64,000 nucleotides of DNA from positions 83,007,095 to 83,071,094 of the forward strand of contig OY804579.1 of NCBI GenBank assembly GCA_963680875.1, in the 5' to 3' direction. Positions 1 to 10,490 of this stretch are shown here, one piece after another (position 1 is the first letter of the stretch; each line of letters begins with the position of its first letter). The notes below the pieces were generated by a model. It had not been told where the DNA came from. It did not search any database and saw only the letters and a program-made list of their open reading frames with translations. The position numbers and the translations under genes are program-made. Origin of the DNA: Bathymodiolus brooksi. Lineage: Eukaryota; Mollusca; Bivalvia; Mytilida; Modiolidae.

Positions 1-120
1 CGCTGTTACATAGCTACAGGGTACCAGGAAAGTTTATTCGTAGGCTGAAAAGTTTATTCGTAGGCTGAAAAGTTTATTCGTCTAGTACGAATAAAGCAAA
101 AATTTATTCGTATAGCATAT
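1..120. repeat. Short direct repeat, about three 19-bp units
   Basis: AAGTTTATTCGTAGGCTGA-like units follow one another, and the last ones decay. Too short to assign to a family. Confidence 0.7.
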
Positions 121-184
121 TTGTACAGCAAATGTACTGATTGCAGGATAAATTATGTAAATATGGTATCGAGTTTGGTTTCGT

Positions 185-448
185 TTACGGTGTTTAGCGC
201 TAATTTCAACAATATTTCAGTTATATCGTAGCGGGCAGCTTTATTGGTGGGAGGAAAACGGGGTACCCGGAGAAAACCACCGACCTGTCGCAAGTCCCTG
301 ACAAATTTTATCACTTAATGTTGTATCGAGTACACCCCGCCAAGAACGGGTTCGAACTCACAACGTTAGTGGTGATAGGCACTGATTGCAAAGGTAGTTG
401 TTAATCCAACTATCATGCGATCATGACCACGACGGTCCCTCATTTGAT
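185..448 (-). mobile_element. SINE-A copy (tRNA-derived), full length
   Basis: Read on the minus strand, it starts with a tRNA-like head whose B-box-like GGTTCGAACT-type segment lies near 350. A conserved core follows (GGTGGTTTTCTCCGGGTA type), then the tail motif CTGAAATATTGTTGAAA next to GCGCTAAAC. Copies of the same family recur at 3804, 14905, 38286, 38690 and 63895, which supports dispersal by retroposition. Confidence 0.75.
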
Positions 449-1575
449 ATCGAAAGAAAGATAAATCGTTCTTCTTTTCAACGATGTAAAAAATTTAGAT
501 AACAAGAACAATAACTACTAAAACTAATGCAAAAATGTGCATATCTTATGTTTTGTGTTGATGTTGACATATTTTATAATCACCACTTCCTGTACCAGGG
601 ATTGAGGGATCGGAATGCAAAAATTGGCGTGAAATGTTAGAGATGGATATTTGATAGATGGGAGTTTGCTCTAGCAGACGATGTTTACATTAGGAACGGA
701 ATCGGAAACAATATTGGTGTGCAGACTTACAATACTTATCAGTATGTGTACATATGTAAATGTTTTATCTATGTATCCTCCTCGAAAAACCCCACCCAAT
801 ATCTGGACAAAATACTTCAAATACATGGCAAATATTTATAGGATGTCGTAAATGCGAGTTGTGTATTCGATTTGACATGCAGTCCCAATCTTCACTACAT
901 GTAAACACTAGATGTGTGTCGATACCTGGATCTTTGATCTCATTATTAGTGCCATATTTGGATTAAAGGAAATTTGAGGTTATGCCAACAATATGTTTAT
1001 TCATATACCCATCGTTAAACAATGACCTATGATGTCACACAACTGGACTTCTGATCCACCCAAATAGTGAAAATGACAATCCAATAACTATTCATGGGTT
1101 CAATTATTTTTCAATTTCTAATATGGGCCTATGTTAAATCTTTGTCCTGTTGTGGCAGCCATATTGGCATAAAACGTAGACATTTTGTAAAATACAATCG
1201 ATGGCACATACCAACAAAGTTTGCGTTTGAATAGTGGTTTCACATAAGAATGATTTTATATATTTTCTCCATAGGGTCCTATATTAAATATACCATATAG
1301 CGACGCCAACCTATATTACCTTCACAGTAAATACAATTGGAATACTATTTAAACAAAGGTGTCATTTTTCATTATGTACATATACTACATTGGTCGCTAT
1401 TGAGCGGGAAGTAACCATTGTGGTCCTATATTCTATATGTTCACAAACGTCAACATAATAAAAATTGCTTTGAAAGATGCACATGATATTTTGTTCTCCG
1501 ATTAACCACATGAAGCAAGTCTTAATATAAACAATAATATGTTTTCTATACCGAGAAGAAAAAAAACAATGTCAA
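449..1575. other. No gene recognised
   Basis: AT-rich sequence with only short open frames, including a 68-codon one at 760-966 without family resemblance. No repeat or RNA gene is recognised. Confidence 0.5.
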
Positions 1576-1581
1576 TTTATT
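1576..1581 (-). promoter_or_regulatory. Polyadenylation signal AATAAA for the C4-like gene
   Basis: The minus strand reads AATAAA about 11 nt after the TAA stop of the C4-like terminal exon. A 3' UTR this short is unusual, and a later signal cannot be excluded. Confidence 0.5.
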
Positions 1582-1591
1582 TTATAACAAT

Positions 1592-2073
1592 TTATTGTGA
1601 ACAGACGACACAATTTACAGCTACGTCATCTTTGTAAGGAGGGCAAGCAAGTGCACCACATTTGGTAGAAGTGAAGTAAAGCAGACGACCGTTTTCATTT
1701 TTCTGACCTCCTTGTACAAATTCTGGGTTTCCGTCGACACATATATATGACGAGGCTGAATATCCATGATAATCAGAACCTATAAGACCATTATATTCAA
1801 TTTTCCATCCGTTATAACAGGATTTTCTACCTGGGATCATAATCGAAATATGCGTATTGGTACTTTTACATACTGCACACGGTACGTCCTGGTTGCTTGA
1901 TCCAGTTCGTAGAGTGTTTGTCTCATACTCAGTACCATATATAAAGCTATCGCCTATTGTGGTTATATTTGATAATTCTGGATTATTTGGTAGACACAAC
2001 ATATTGGATGGACCGCCATAATGAGCTGAAGAGTATGACACTGTATGAAGGTAACTCTGGCCGGCTGCAAATC
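1592..2073 (-). CDS. Short-chain collagen C4-like protein, terminal exon
   Basis: Terminal exon of a small secreted protein of the group annotated in molluscs as short-chain collagen C4-like, named after a sponge collagen whose non-collagenous end it resembles. The acceptor is TTTAG at 2074-2075, phase 1, and the frame runs to TAA. Family landmarks are seen in order: YGTEYETN, VPCAVCK, IPGRKSCYNGW, EYNG, HGYSASSYICVDGNPE, GGQKNENGRLLY, KCGALACPPY and a CVVC end. The even number of Cys suggests an extracellular disulphide-bonded domain. No Gly-X-Y repeat is present in the gene, as is common for mollusc members. It joins in phase to the WGR exon at 3609-3680. Function is unknown; lectin-like or scavenger roles are speculation. 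Confidence 0.85.
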
Positions 2074-2559
2074 CTAAATATAGACAATTTTATGTTTACA
2101 TGATATTACTATAACTGCTTTAAAACAGCATTACCCGTTCAATATATGTTGTAGGTATTGATAAAATGGGGAAAGAAATATCAAACTGTCTGAAAAATTC
2201 CAAGAAATGATCAAATATCAAAATCGTAGAAAGAGGTAAACTCGACCCTCCTAACACACAAATACATGACCGCCTACTTTCCTGGCTTGGTTTAAGGACC
2301 TCAATAAAAAGCGACGGGTTAAAATATTTTAAGGTAATATTAGTTATATTGTTATGCCTTTTCTACGGGACAACTCCAATTAACGCATCACTATGTACAG
2401 AATATAATACATGTAACTTAACTTATTTGCAAGGGTACTGTCTTGTTTTTTTCCCCTGCATGTTACTGAATTCGATTGTAAGAGAATATTTGTTATTTCA
2501 ATTGTTTTGTAGAATTTGTCTAATTTAGAACAAAGTTTCTAGACATGTATTAGTTATTC
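2074..2559. other. Intron of the C4-like gene, no other feature seen
   Basis: Non-coding AT-rich sequence between the terminal and WGR exons. No repeat is recognised until the R1 copy that follows. Confidence 0.5.
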
Positions 2560-2900
2560 AATTCGTTTGGGTAATCAGGTAATTCGAAGGACTGACAATA
2601 CAATGGCCATAAGAAGAAGGACAGACGATACAATGGCCATAAGAAGAAGGACTGACAATACAATGGCCAAAGAGAAAGAACAAAAACCCCAAAAATTTGG
2701 TCGACAAAATACTACACAAAAAATCTAAAGACTAACAAACACGAGCCCCGCTAAAACTCAGTGGTGAACTCAGGTGCTCCGGAGTGATAAGCAGTTCTTG
2801 TTCCATTAGTGGCATTTGTCGTGTAACTTATTGTTATCCGGTAGTATGTCATGAATAAGGAAAGGACAGGATTGTGCATACGACAAACGAAACATATCAG
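2560..2900 (-). repeat. R1 dispersed repeat, minus orientation, three internal units
   Basis: Inverse of the R1 copies at 5885 and 13690. It carries three copies of the ~30-bp GGACTGACAATACAATGGCC unit, followed by the CCGGAG/GAGTTCAC segment. It lies in the intron between the last two exons of the C4-like gene. Confidence 0.75.
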
Positions 2901-3608
2901 AGATCGTTGTAACAGATATTCTGTAACGGTTAACCAAATCATGGTGATGAATGTAAATTTTCCGAAGCGATGACTTCTACTTAACTATAGGAACCCTTGG
3001 TTCATTAGCTGCCATGTACGCAGCAACCTTATATCAAAGAAATCATTCAAGGAGCGACAAACTCTGGAATATCGTATCAAAGGAGAGATATATACTTCAT
3101 ATACAGGTGTTGCTGGAATGTTGCTACATATGAATGGAAAATTCACAATAGGAAAATTGAAATTAGCTCTTTTATCTTAGCGTTTCGTTCTTAATCAAAC
3201 TTCACTGTCAATTGCTATGTGTATGTCAATGTATGAAGCAGATTTAACTGTCTTTGTGAATTCTCTTTTTAATCTCAAGTGAATAGATGTCTCATCTGCA
3301 AAGACTTCGCAAAATGAGATTCGCTAATATCGTTGTTTTCGCCTGATTGTTGGATTTATATGTTATTGTGAAAGCTAAGCCAATGCTATCAATCGTAACT
3401 ATAGGAACCACATCCCTTCAATCTTTAAAACACAGAAATGATAATGGCCGAATCAGTCGGACATCTATGTTATGTTATGTGACAGGCACAAATATGTGGC
3501 GTGGCTAAGCCAATTAATAAGACCACAACTTTCCACTTTTGACATGTATGATGAATTGAATATAATAGTGTAGACATTTATAACTGAATTTTAATCAACT
3601 GTACAAAC

Positions 3609-3680
3609 CAGAATAAACTAATTGTGAGTTGGAACCAGTACAGCTTGATCTTCCCCATCGAATGTAGGACGAACCTGCGC
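3609..3680 (-). CDS. Short-chain collagen C4-like protein, WGR exon
   Basis: 72-bp internal exon encoding GSSYIRWGRSSC and SQLVYSG, the conserved opening of the C4-like domain. The acceptor is TTTTAG and the donor GTTTGT. It enters in phase 1 and leaves in phase 1, so VYSG continues directly into FAAGQSY of the terminal exon, as in relatives. It receives phase 1 from the coiled-coil exon at 6481-6688, and also from the duplicate exon at 4237-4437. Confidence 0.85.
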
Positions 3681-3803
3681 CTAAAACAATGGCTATATAT
3701 AATACAATTTGATTAAAATCAATTAAGATCTACAGGAAGGTGTCTGCTTTTTACAAGTAGACATTAATTATATTGCAGTTAAATAGTACTCTCAAAAAAT
3801 AGG

Positions 3804-4072
3804 GGGCCGTCGTGGTCGTCATCGTATGGTAATTGCATTTACAGCTACCTGTGCAATCAGTGCCTATCACCACTAAAGTGGTGAGTTCGAACCTAGTTCA
3901 TAACGAGGTATACTCGATACAACATCATGTGATAAAGTATGTCAGTGACTTGCAACAGGTCGGTGGTTTACTCCGGATACTTTGCTTTTCTCCACCAAGA
4001 AAACTGTCCGCCACGATATAACTGAAATATTGTTGAAAGTGGCGTTAAGCACCATCATCCAAACCAAGCCAA
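3804..4072 (+). mobile_element. SINE-A copy, full length, plus orientation
   Basis: The tRNA-like head begins at GGGCCGTCGTGGTCGTCATC, with a B box GAGTTCGAACC near 3885. The core and the ATATTGTTGAAAGTGGCGTT tail motif follow. It sits in the intron between the WGR and first exons. Confidence 0.75.
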
Positions 4073-4236
4073 TCATCAAAAAGCACAATCTCAAATTCAA
4101 AGTAGAAAATATAAACAAAGTACACAACTTAAATTAATTAATTCCAAAGATGTATTGTTTCTGTAAATTTGATCACGAGATACTATCCAGCATTTGCATT
4201 TTTACATTGTATTTGTACCATCATATTTTTTCTTAC

Positions 4237-4437
4237 TTGTACTTTTCTGTTTCTGTGCAGCCAACTCAGACTCCAATGTATTCACCCTACTTGTCAGGGC
4301 TTGAATCAAGTTCTCCATTTGAGAAATGTGTCCAGCTACATCTGGGTCATTCAGCAGCAAACGTTTACTTTTGACGTTTTCTCCAAGTATGAAAAAAATT
4401 ACAAAAGTAATATTACAACAGTTAAACGTTTCTACAT
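4237..4437 (-). pseudogene. Duplicate first exon of the C4-like gene, start damaged
   Basis: Paralogue of the exon at 6481-6688. After a hydrophobic stretch (VIFFILGENV) it encodes KRLLLNDPDV, a heptad-like coiled-coil stretch (HISQMENLIQALTSRV) and ends SELAAQKQKST at a good GTAAGA donor in phase 1, compatible with the WGR exon. The start context reads ATGTAGAAACG where the sister copy reads ATGGAAACA. The ATG is therefore followed at once by a stop, in another frame from the coiled coil, as if two bases had been inserted. It could still be used as an internal or alternative coiled-coil exon. Call: tandem first-exon duplication, probably decayed. Confidence 0.65.
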
Positions 4438-4754
4438 TGTAATTAAACAGTTGATTTTAATGCTTATCTCAATAAGAACTGACTCTGATTTGTTGTTATT
4501 TTCCCTTTAAATTTCTCTCAATTCAGACTATAGGTGACGATATACCATTTATTGACGTAGCGTCCAGCTGCGAATATTTAATGCATATTGAGGACAAAAA
4601 TCAAGTTCAATAATATATAATAAAATATTGAGAATTGAAATAGAAATGGCCCAAATGGGGCAACAACGTTTCACTACCACTGGTACAGTATGGAGGGTTT
4701 GTTCGAAATATTTAGTCTTTTTGAAGTCTACAAAAAGTTGTCTCCAACGTGCAC

Positions 4755-5785
4755 GTGCAAGGAGTGTGGTACTTTTAAAGCATGGCACACACTATGGTGG
4801 TACCTTTAAAGCATTGTACGCACTATGGTGGTACTTTTAGAGCATGGCACACACTATGGTGGTACTCTAAAAGCATGGCACACACTATGGAGGTACTCTA
4901 AAAGCATGGCACGCACTATGGTGGTACTCTAAAAGCATGGCACACACTATGGTGGTACTCTAACAGCATGGCACACACTATGGTGGTACCTTAAGAGTGT
5001 GGCACGCACTATGATGGTACTCTAAAAGCATGACACGCACTATGGTGGTACTCTAAAAGCATGGCACACACTATGGTGGTACTTTAAGAGAATGACACGC
5101 ACTCCGATGGTACTCTAAAAGCATGGCACGCACTATGGTGGTACTTTTAAAGCATGGCTCGGACTCTTCCCCATAGAGAGTGTACCTCATATCTGCCAGT
5201 ATAGGACGCGGTAGTCATCAATGTGACTTGAGACTTGACAACGCTATCAGTACTCTAAAAGCATGACACGTACTATGTAGGTTTGTTTTAAAGCATGGCA
5301 CGCACTATGGTGGTACTTGTAAAGCATGGCACACACTATGGTAGTAGTTTTAAAGCATGGCACGCACTATGGTGGTACCCTTAAAAGCATGACACGCACT
5401 ATGGTGGTACCTTTAAAGCATAGCACGCACTACGGTAGTACTTTTAAAGTATGACGCCCACTCTCATTGTACCTTTAATGCATGACATACACGCACTATG
5501 TAGATTTATTTAAAGCATGGCACGCACTATGGTGATACTTTTAAAGCATGGCACGCACTCCGATGGTACTCTAAAAGCATGGCAAGCACTATGGTGGTAC
5601 ATTTAAGGCATGGCACGCACAATGGTGGTACTTTTAAAGCATGGCACGGACAATGGCGTGCATGCTCTCAGTAATATAACCTGACATCTCTTCCCCATAG
5701 AGAGTGTACCTCATATATACCACCATAGGACGCGGTAGCCATCAATGTGAATTGAGACTTGACAACCGCTACCAGTACAAAATTT
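4755..5785. repeat. 31-bp minisatellite with a duplicated tail block
   Basis: About two dozen degenerate copies of GCACGCACTATGGTGGTACT followed by TTTAAAGCATG. The array is cut twice by the same ~95-bp non-repeat block (TTCCCCATAGAGAGTGTACC, at about 5165 and 5690), so an array-plus-tail module was itself duplicated. It lies in the intron of the C4-like gene. Open frames inside are incidental. Confidence 0.85.
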
Positions 5786-5884
5786 AGAAAATGCGATCAC
5801 CTCTTTTATGTGTTATATATAGACTATCATAACAATTAATGACTAACAGCTTTTAGCTTTTGAAATTCATCTTACCAAAAGTGA

Positions 5885-6240
5885 ATGGAATATCTGTGTC
5901 ACAAATGACCATGGATATGTTCCACTTGTCGGAAGTACTTTCCGGTCCTTTCCTCATTCATGACTTATCACCGAGTTTGTAACTAGATTAATACGACGGG
6001 TGCCACTAGTGGAGCAGGAACTGCTTACCTTTCCGGAGTACCCGAGTTCACCCCCGGTTTTTAGTGAGGTTCGTGTTACTCGATCTTTAGTTTTATGTGT
6101 ATGTTTTGTAGATCGTTGTTTGTCCTTTTGTACTTTTTCTTTTAGCCATTGTGTTGTCTGTTCTTCTTCGATATACGGATTATGCTTACCCCTTTGGTAT
6201 CTTCAAACTCTTCTTAATAATATATTGTGGAACTTCAGGA
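5885..6240 (+). repeat. R1 dispersed repeat, plus orientation, single internal unit
   Basis: Matches the R1 copy at 13690 over its whole length (GACGGGTGCCACTAGTGGAG, then TTTTTAGTGAGGTTCGTGTT, then CCTTTGGTATCTTCAAACTC). It has only one copy of the 30-bp GCCATTGTGTTGTCTGTTC unit that is expanded at 13941. Confidence 0.8.
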
Positions 6241-6480
6241 TGCTATTGAAATGGTTTTTGTTTAAAATGTCGCGTTACAATTCCAATTGAAAAAAAATAT
6301 TGTTGCCATGTTATTTTTATTCGACTCCGTATATCTGTCTATGTCCGTGTTTCCTACTCTAACATGTCTAGTACCCACGATAAAGCTGAAACATTTCTGG
6401 AAGTCATATAGTTTAAAGTGTTGTTTTAGTATCGTACTTTAATTTATGCTGTCTAAATTTTCTATTCTCCATTATCTTAC

Positions 6481-6688
6481 CTGTATTTTTCAGCTTTTGT
6501 TCAGCTAAGTCATATTTCACTGTTTTAAACTCTCTGGTCAGTATATCAACATTGATTTGCATATTGGAAATTTGCCGAACTACATCGAGATCATTCAAAG
6601 GTAGACGTTTCTCTTTGTCATTATTTTCACCAACTATAAAATGAATCTGTAATGTCACTAGTATTCCTAAAACGACCAGTGTTTCCAT
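6481..6688 (-). CDS. Short-chain collagen C4-like protein, first coding exon
   Basis: Starts at the ATG in the good context GATCACCATGG. It encodes a signal peptide (METLVVLGILVTLQIHFIVG), then KEKRLPLNDLDV and a coiled-coil segment (ISNMQINVDILTREF), ending AEQKLKNTG at a GTAAGA donor in phase 1. An ATG further upstream (6739) is open but would put a charged extension before the signal peptide, so 6688 is preferred. Spliced to the exons at 3609 and 1592 it gives a secreted protein of about 250 residues, normal for the family. Confidence 0.75.
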
Positions 6689-7157
6689 GGTGATCAAACT
6701 AATGTTTCTACTGATACGTGAACACGGCCTATAGTACATACATAGATAAGATAGACGATATTCTTATAATAAAGGGTCTTTTGAGAACAATGCCATCGTC
6801 TTTATCTACATATTTATGTTTATAAACTTACTTTGAAATACTGATAGTCAATCGGTTCTTGTAGTAAAAATATTCAAATGTCAACATTTTAATAGAAATT
6901 GGAACATTTATACATATATAATAGGTGCCATAATTTATCGGGGGGGGGGGGGGTAATATTTTATCATCATGAAGATTGTATTAAACACATTCTGTCTCAT
7001 TAGAGTACAATGACAAGTCGGTCAGTAGGGCATACTCTTCGTCAGCTTTTTTTATTCCTTTCTTAATGATGAAACCATTCAAAATTGCACTTTCTTATGA
7101 GGCAAAATTCGTGGAGATGTACACGATCGTGGTTTTTTATATATATATATATATATA
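6689..7157. other. Upstream flank of the C4-like gene
   Basis: AT-rich and without recognised repeats, apart from a G-homopolymer at about 6941 and a TA tract at about 7139. The promoter of the C4-like gene should lie here; no convincing TATA box or initiator could be singled out. Confidence 0.4.
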
Positions 7158-7316
7158 ATGTGATTGTGGTCAATATACAAGATTATTTTCCCGAGGTACC
7201 TTGAATTGCATGGATGTGTTATATTGCCCGACGCCAACGGCGGAGGGTAATATAACACATCCATGCAATTCAAGGTACCGAGGGAAAATGTTCTTGTATA
7301 CTGACCACAGTCACAT
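7158..7316. repeat. Foldback element, ~70-bp arms
   Basis: Near-perfect inverted arms share CCTTGAATTGCATGGATGTG and its complement, around a GC-richer loop (CCCGACGCCAACGGCGGAGG). A long hairpin is expected. Confidence 0.85.
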
Positions 7317-7374
7317 CGAATATTTGTTATATTATATTTCAATGGTAAAGTAATTAATCAAAACTAAAAAAAAA

Positions 7375-7475
7375 TATTAATAAGTTTAAGTTGGCATACT
7401 AAATGAGCCCGGCTTTGTAAATTACAAAAAGGGTGCACTCGACTCACAGCCGCAAGTGATAAAGCTTACAGATAT
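7375..7475 (+). mobile_element. SINE-B fragment
   Basis: Matches the middle of the SINE-B copies at 10217 and 59325 (GGCTTTGTAAATTACAAAAA, then GTGCACTCGACTC). Head and tail are missing. Confidence 0.65.
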
Positions 7476-7734
7476 ATATAACTCTGAGATCCAGTGGGAC
7501 AGATATATTGTATGGTTGTCACTTGCTTAGACGTTTGTATAATATACTTTATTTCCTGTGACTGTATAGTGAATTCTTCATTATCCTATACAATAAATTA
7601 AAAATTGCTGAGTTAGATAGCTGTCATATTATAATATTATGTATATATGTACCATCTACACACGCTTATACACATGTCTTATGTCTATCTCTAGATTTAC
7701 CTTACGAGACAAGGTAACACTACGATTATTGAAA

Positions 7735-7977
7735 CTCCTTTTTTAGGGAGTGGATGTGGTCGAGTGGTCTAGGGCGCTGGACGTGAGGCTAAGCGAATGG
7801 TGCTGTAGTACTAGTGTATCAATGGTGTGAGTTCAAATCCCGGCGTTATACGTTTGAAAATTAAACCAAACAGTGTTAGAATTAGATTTTAGAGCTGTCA
7901 AATTTTTGTTCTTCCCTCGTCGGGATTTGAAACCACACCATTGATACACTGCAGCACCATTCGCTTAGCCTTATATA
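7735..7977 (+). mobile_element. SINE-C inverted dimer with tRNA-Leu-like heads
   Basis: A plus-strand head (GTGGTCGAGTGGTCTAGGGC, long variable region, B box GTTCAAATCCC) is followed by the SINE-C body (AAACCAAACAGTGTTAGAAT) and then an opposed minus-strand head ending GCTTAGCC. It looks like one SINE-C inserted head-to-head into another. The long variable arm and lack of an acceptor stem argue against a working tRNA. Confidence 0.7.
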
Positions 7978-7981
7978 TAAA

Positions 7982-8851
7982 CATCAATACCTTTCACCCA
8001 GTAGTTGCCATCCTAAGCACTGTTTTAAGAGTATCCCATTCAGCCAAGCCATTAGGGTAAAACGAATATGCTCCACTGTTGAAACCACCAAGCAAAGACT
8101 AGGAGATTTACGCCATCATTTGAAGAAACGGGGATATAATGACAAAGTTATAGAGAGTGGGTTTTCAAAAGCCAGTGAAATTAACAGAAATGACCTCCTG
8201 GAATACAAAGAAAAAAAGATCAACAAACGGGTTCCCCTTGTTCTCACTTACCATCCTTCTTTAGCCAAAATTGCAGGCATTGTCCGTCATCATTGGAAAG
8301 AAATTCAAAAAAGTGAAACGCTGGCCAAGTTGTTCCCTGAACCACCCGTTGTAGCGTTCCGGCGACCTAAAAGCATTAAGGATACACTGGTCAGAGCTGC
8401 GGTATCTAGACCTTCATCGACGGTCGGCCAGTGTAAACCATGTGGTGACAAGCGTTGCAAGTGCTGTCTCCAATTGCAACACACACAAGTGTTCCATAGC
8501 AAGACGACAGGAAAGGAGTATAAGATATTTTGCAATGTCAATTGCAAAACACCTAATGTGGTTTACCTCCTTGACTGTCACGTCTGCGGGTCGCAATACG
8601 TAGGAGAAAGTGTCCAACCATTCAACAAAAGAATGAATGGACACAGAAGTGACCTTACGAAAAAGACGCTCTTGCCCGTGAGTCAACACTTTGTGTCGCC
8701 GGGGCACTCATTGGAAGACTTTGGCAGATCCAAAATTTATATCATTGACCACAATCCAAGTTGGAAAGAAAATCAAAGACAGAAAAAAGAGAGTTTTTGG
8801 ATCCGCGAGTTACAAACATTACACCCGGAAGGCATAAACAAAAAGGCCTAA
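7982..8851 (+). pseudogene. Penelope-like polyprotein C-terminus with GIY-YIG endonuclease
   Basis: The frame is open without an ATG from about 7982. It includes SPSSCHPKHCFKSIPFSQA, the linker typical of Penelope proteins after the reverse transcriptase, then RLGDLRHHLKKRGY. From the first ATG at 8120 it has 243 codons. A Cys-rich linker CGDKRCKCC lies near residue 107, as in Neptune-type elements, and the GIY-YIG core VVYLLDCHVCGSQYVGES near residue 147, with a following NKRMNGHRSD segment. Penelope elements use this nuclease for integration. The ORF is intact to its stop but cannot work alone because the RT is absent. Confidence 0.85.
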
Positions 8852-9058
8852 ATCTTTTGTTTTTTAACTTTTTATCCAGTGCCTGGACCTTAGCTAGTTG
8901 GTAAACTTCATCATTACATTTTCTCATTCTGTTCATATTTATAAATTAGTGTGCAATATACTTGAATAATATAAAGTATAAAGTTCAAGATTATGATTTT
9001 TAGTAATTTACGTCAAGATAACTGATGCTCACGTGACAATTTTTCAAATCGGATTACA

Positions 9059-9097
9059 GACGCTGATGAAGCTTGTCGGTCAAGCGAAATATCCGTC
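9059..9097 (+). ncRNA. Candidate hammerhead ribozyme of the Penelope-like element
   Basis: Core boxes lie in hammerhead order: GACG (stem I), CTGATGA at 9063, a hairpin GCTTG-TCGGT-CAAGC (stem II), GAAA at 9086, then TATC and CGTC closing stem I. The very short stem III matches the minimal type-I hammerheads known from Penelope-like elements. One unpaired A (9070) between CTGATGA and stem II departs from the standard core, so activity is uncertain. Cleavage would be expected after the C at 9093. Confidence 0.6.
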
Positions 9098-9316
9098 GAT
9101 TTCATTATAATTATAGTCTTTTTGTAGACTTATAGTTATTTTTGTTACATTTTAACATATTTTTTTGATATCGTTGTGCTAACATTTTAGACGTTTATTT
9201 ATCATTTTTGTTTGTTTGCACAGTATCGTTAACACTTGTTTCCGATCCGACATCTCGTAGATTTATACGTTGGCTACTTTTTCAGATGTTTATATATATA
9301 TATATATATATATATA

Positions 9317-9468
9317 CGTCTGAAAATTAAACCAAACAGTGTTAGAATTAGATTTTAGAGCTGTCAAATTTTTGTTCTTCCCTCGACGGGATTTGAACCC
9401 ACACCATTGTTACACTGCAGCACCATTCGCTTAGCCTTACGTCCAGCGCCCTAGACCACTCGACTACA
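9317..9468 (-). mobile_element. SINE-C copy
   Basis: Minus-strand tRNA-Leu-like head (GTGGGTTCAAATCCCGTCG) and the same body as at 59555. The body ends in a TA microsatellite on one side and another TA run abuts the head. Confidence 0.75.
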
Positions 9469-9619
9469 TATATATATATAAACATCTGAAATGGATTGGA
9501 AAGCAACACCAAGTACACAAAACAAAATGATACAAATTAAACACAATTGTTAAATGACATGGAAATGAGGGAAGGGATGGGTCAACGATGACAAATTATG
9601 GAGAGTTGCTAAGAGATGG

Positions 9620-9780
9620 CAGGGCTAAGAGATGGCTGTTATTTGGCTTTCAAATATTTTGGTGCTGAGCATACCTGATGAAGTTCATTCCAAAACAAAA
9701 CGCGTCCTGCGCACTAGATGTTATATCTACGTGTTTATTTTTATTATATCCATGTAATTTCTTATTAAAGCTTAGTGTTA
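9620..9780 (+). repeat. R4 dispersed repeat end
   Basis: Shares the TTTGGCTTTC motif followed by CTGATGAAG and an AACGCGTCCTGCGCAC stretch with the pieces near 32985, 33400 and 56320. Matches a repeat common in bivalve genomes, as I recall it. The CTGATGAAG here has no paired GAAA box, so it is not called a ribozyme. Confidence 0.5.
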
Positions 9781-9884
9781 CAAATACATATATATGTAAT
9801 TTCATTTCACAGGTATGGTCTTGGATATAAATTATCAGGTGTGAACATATATTGTTAGTCTTATGAATGAAACATTAAAACAAA

Positions 9885-10085
9885 CGAGTGCGTAGATCGT
9901 GGGTTTAAACCCCTATCGGTTCAAACCAAAGACTAGAAAATGGGGGGGGGGGGGGTTGCTTCTCTGCTAAGCACGCATTAAGGTTAAGGAAAAGGAGCAA
10001 AGACTGGCTGACTCGGAATAATGATAATGTGTCCGATTGGGGCGAAACGTCTATCCGCGGACTGTTGTTTCAGTGAGCTATACTA
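9885..10085 (+). mobile_element. SINE-D copy
   Basis: Same tail as the SINE-D copies at 40370 and 57085 (GATAATGTGTCCGATTGGGG, then GACTGTTGTTTCAGTGAGCT). The B-box region is TAGATCGTGGGTTTAAACCC. The head is truncated and a G-homopolymer interrupts the body. Confidence 0.7.
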
Positions 10086-10216
10086 TAAAAATGCAACTAA
10101 GTGTATTGATCTGGTACGTGTATAGCAACTGGGTTGTGATTACGACAAGCGAAACATAAGATGTGAAGCTTGTAGTATCATTTATCTCAAGTGTACTGGG
10201 ATAACTGTGATCTATA

Positions 10217-10490
10217 GGGCCTGAGTGGCTCAATGAGTTCGGTAGCTGGATTACCTAACAACTCATATAAGCCTGCCTATCACCAATACGATGTGGGTTC
10301 GCGCTCGGCTTTGTAAATTACAATAAAGGGTACACTCGACTCGCAGCCGCAAGTGATAAAGTTTACCAGTTTCTTGCCCATGGTCGGTGGTTCTCTCCAG
10401 GTACTTCGGCTTCTTCCACCAACTAGTCGCCATGATATAGCTGAAATATTGTTGAAAATGGCGTTAAACAAAATAAATCAAATCAAATCA
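10217..10490 (+). mobile_element. SINE-B copy with AAATC-repeat tail
   Basis: A tRNA-like head (GGCCTGAGTGGCTCAATGAG) with B box TGGGTTCGCGC, then the body with CTCGACTCGCAGCCGCAAGT, shares its 3' half with SINE-A (TGAAATATTGTTGAAAATGG). It ends in a short AAATC repeat, a typical SINE tail. Confidence 0.8.

Larger units (their letters stand above)
7978..9290 (+). mobile_element. Penelope-like element, 5'-truncated 3' end
   Basis: Contains the 3' part of a Penelope-like ORF with a GIY-YIG endonuclease, about 440 bp of 3' flank with a hammerhead-like motif, and a terminal TA microsatellite. The reverse transcriptase half is missing. SINE-C copies lie on both sides. Confidence 0.75.

Noticed and set aside
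760..966. 68-codon frame on plus strand
   Set aside because: No resemblance to known proteins, no splice sites and random-looking composition.
9640..9720. Second hammerhead at CTGATGAAG
   Set aside because: No GAAA box with a pairing stem follows; it is the conserved end of R4.
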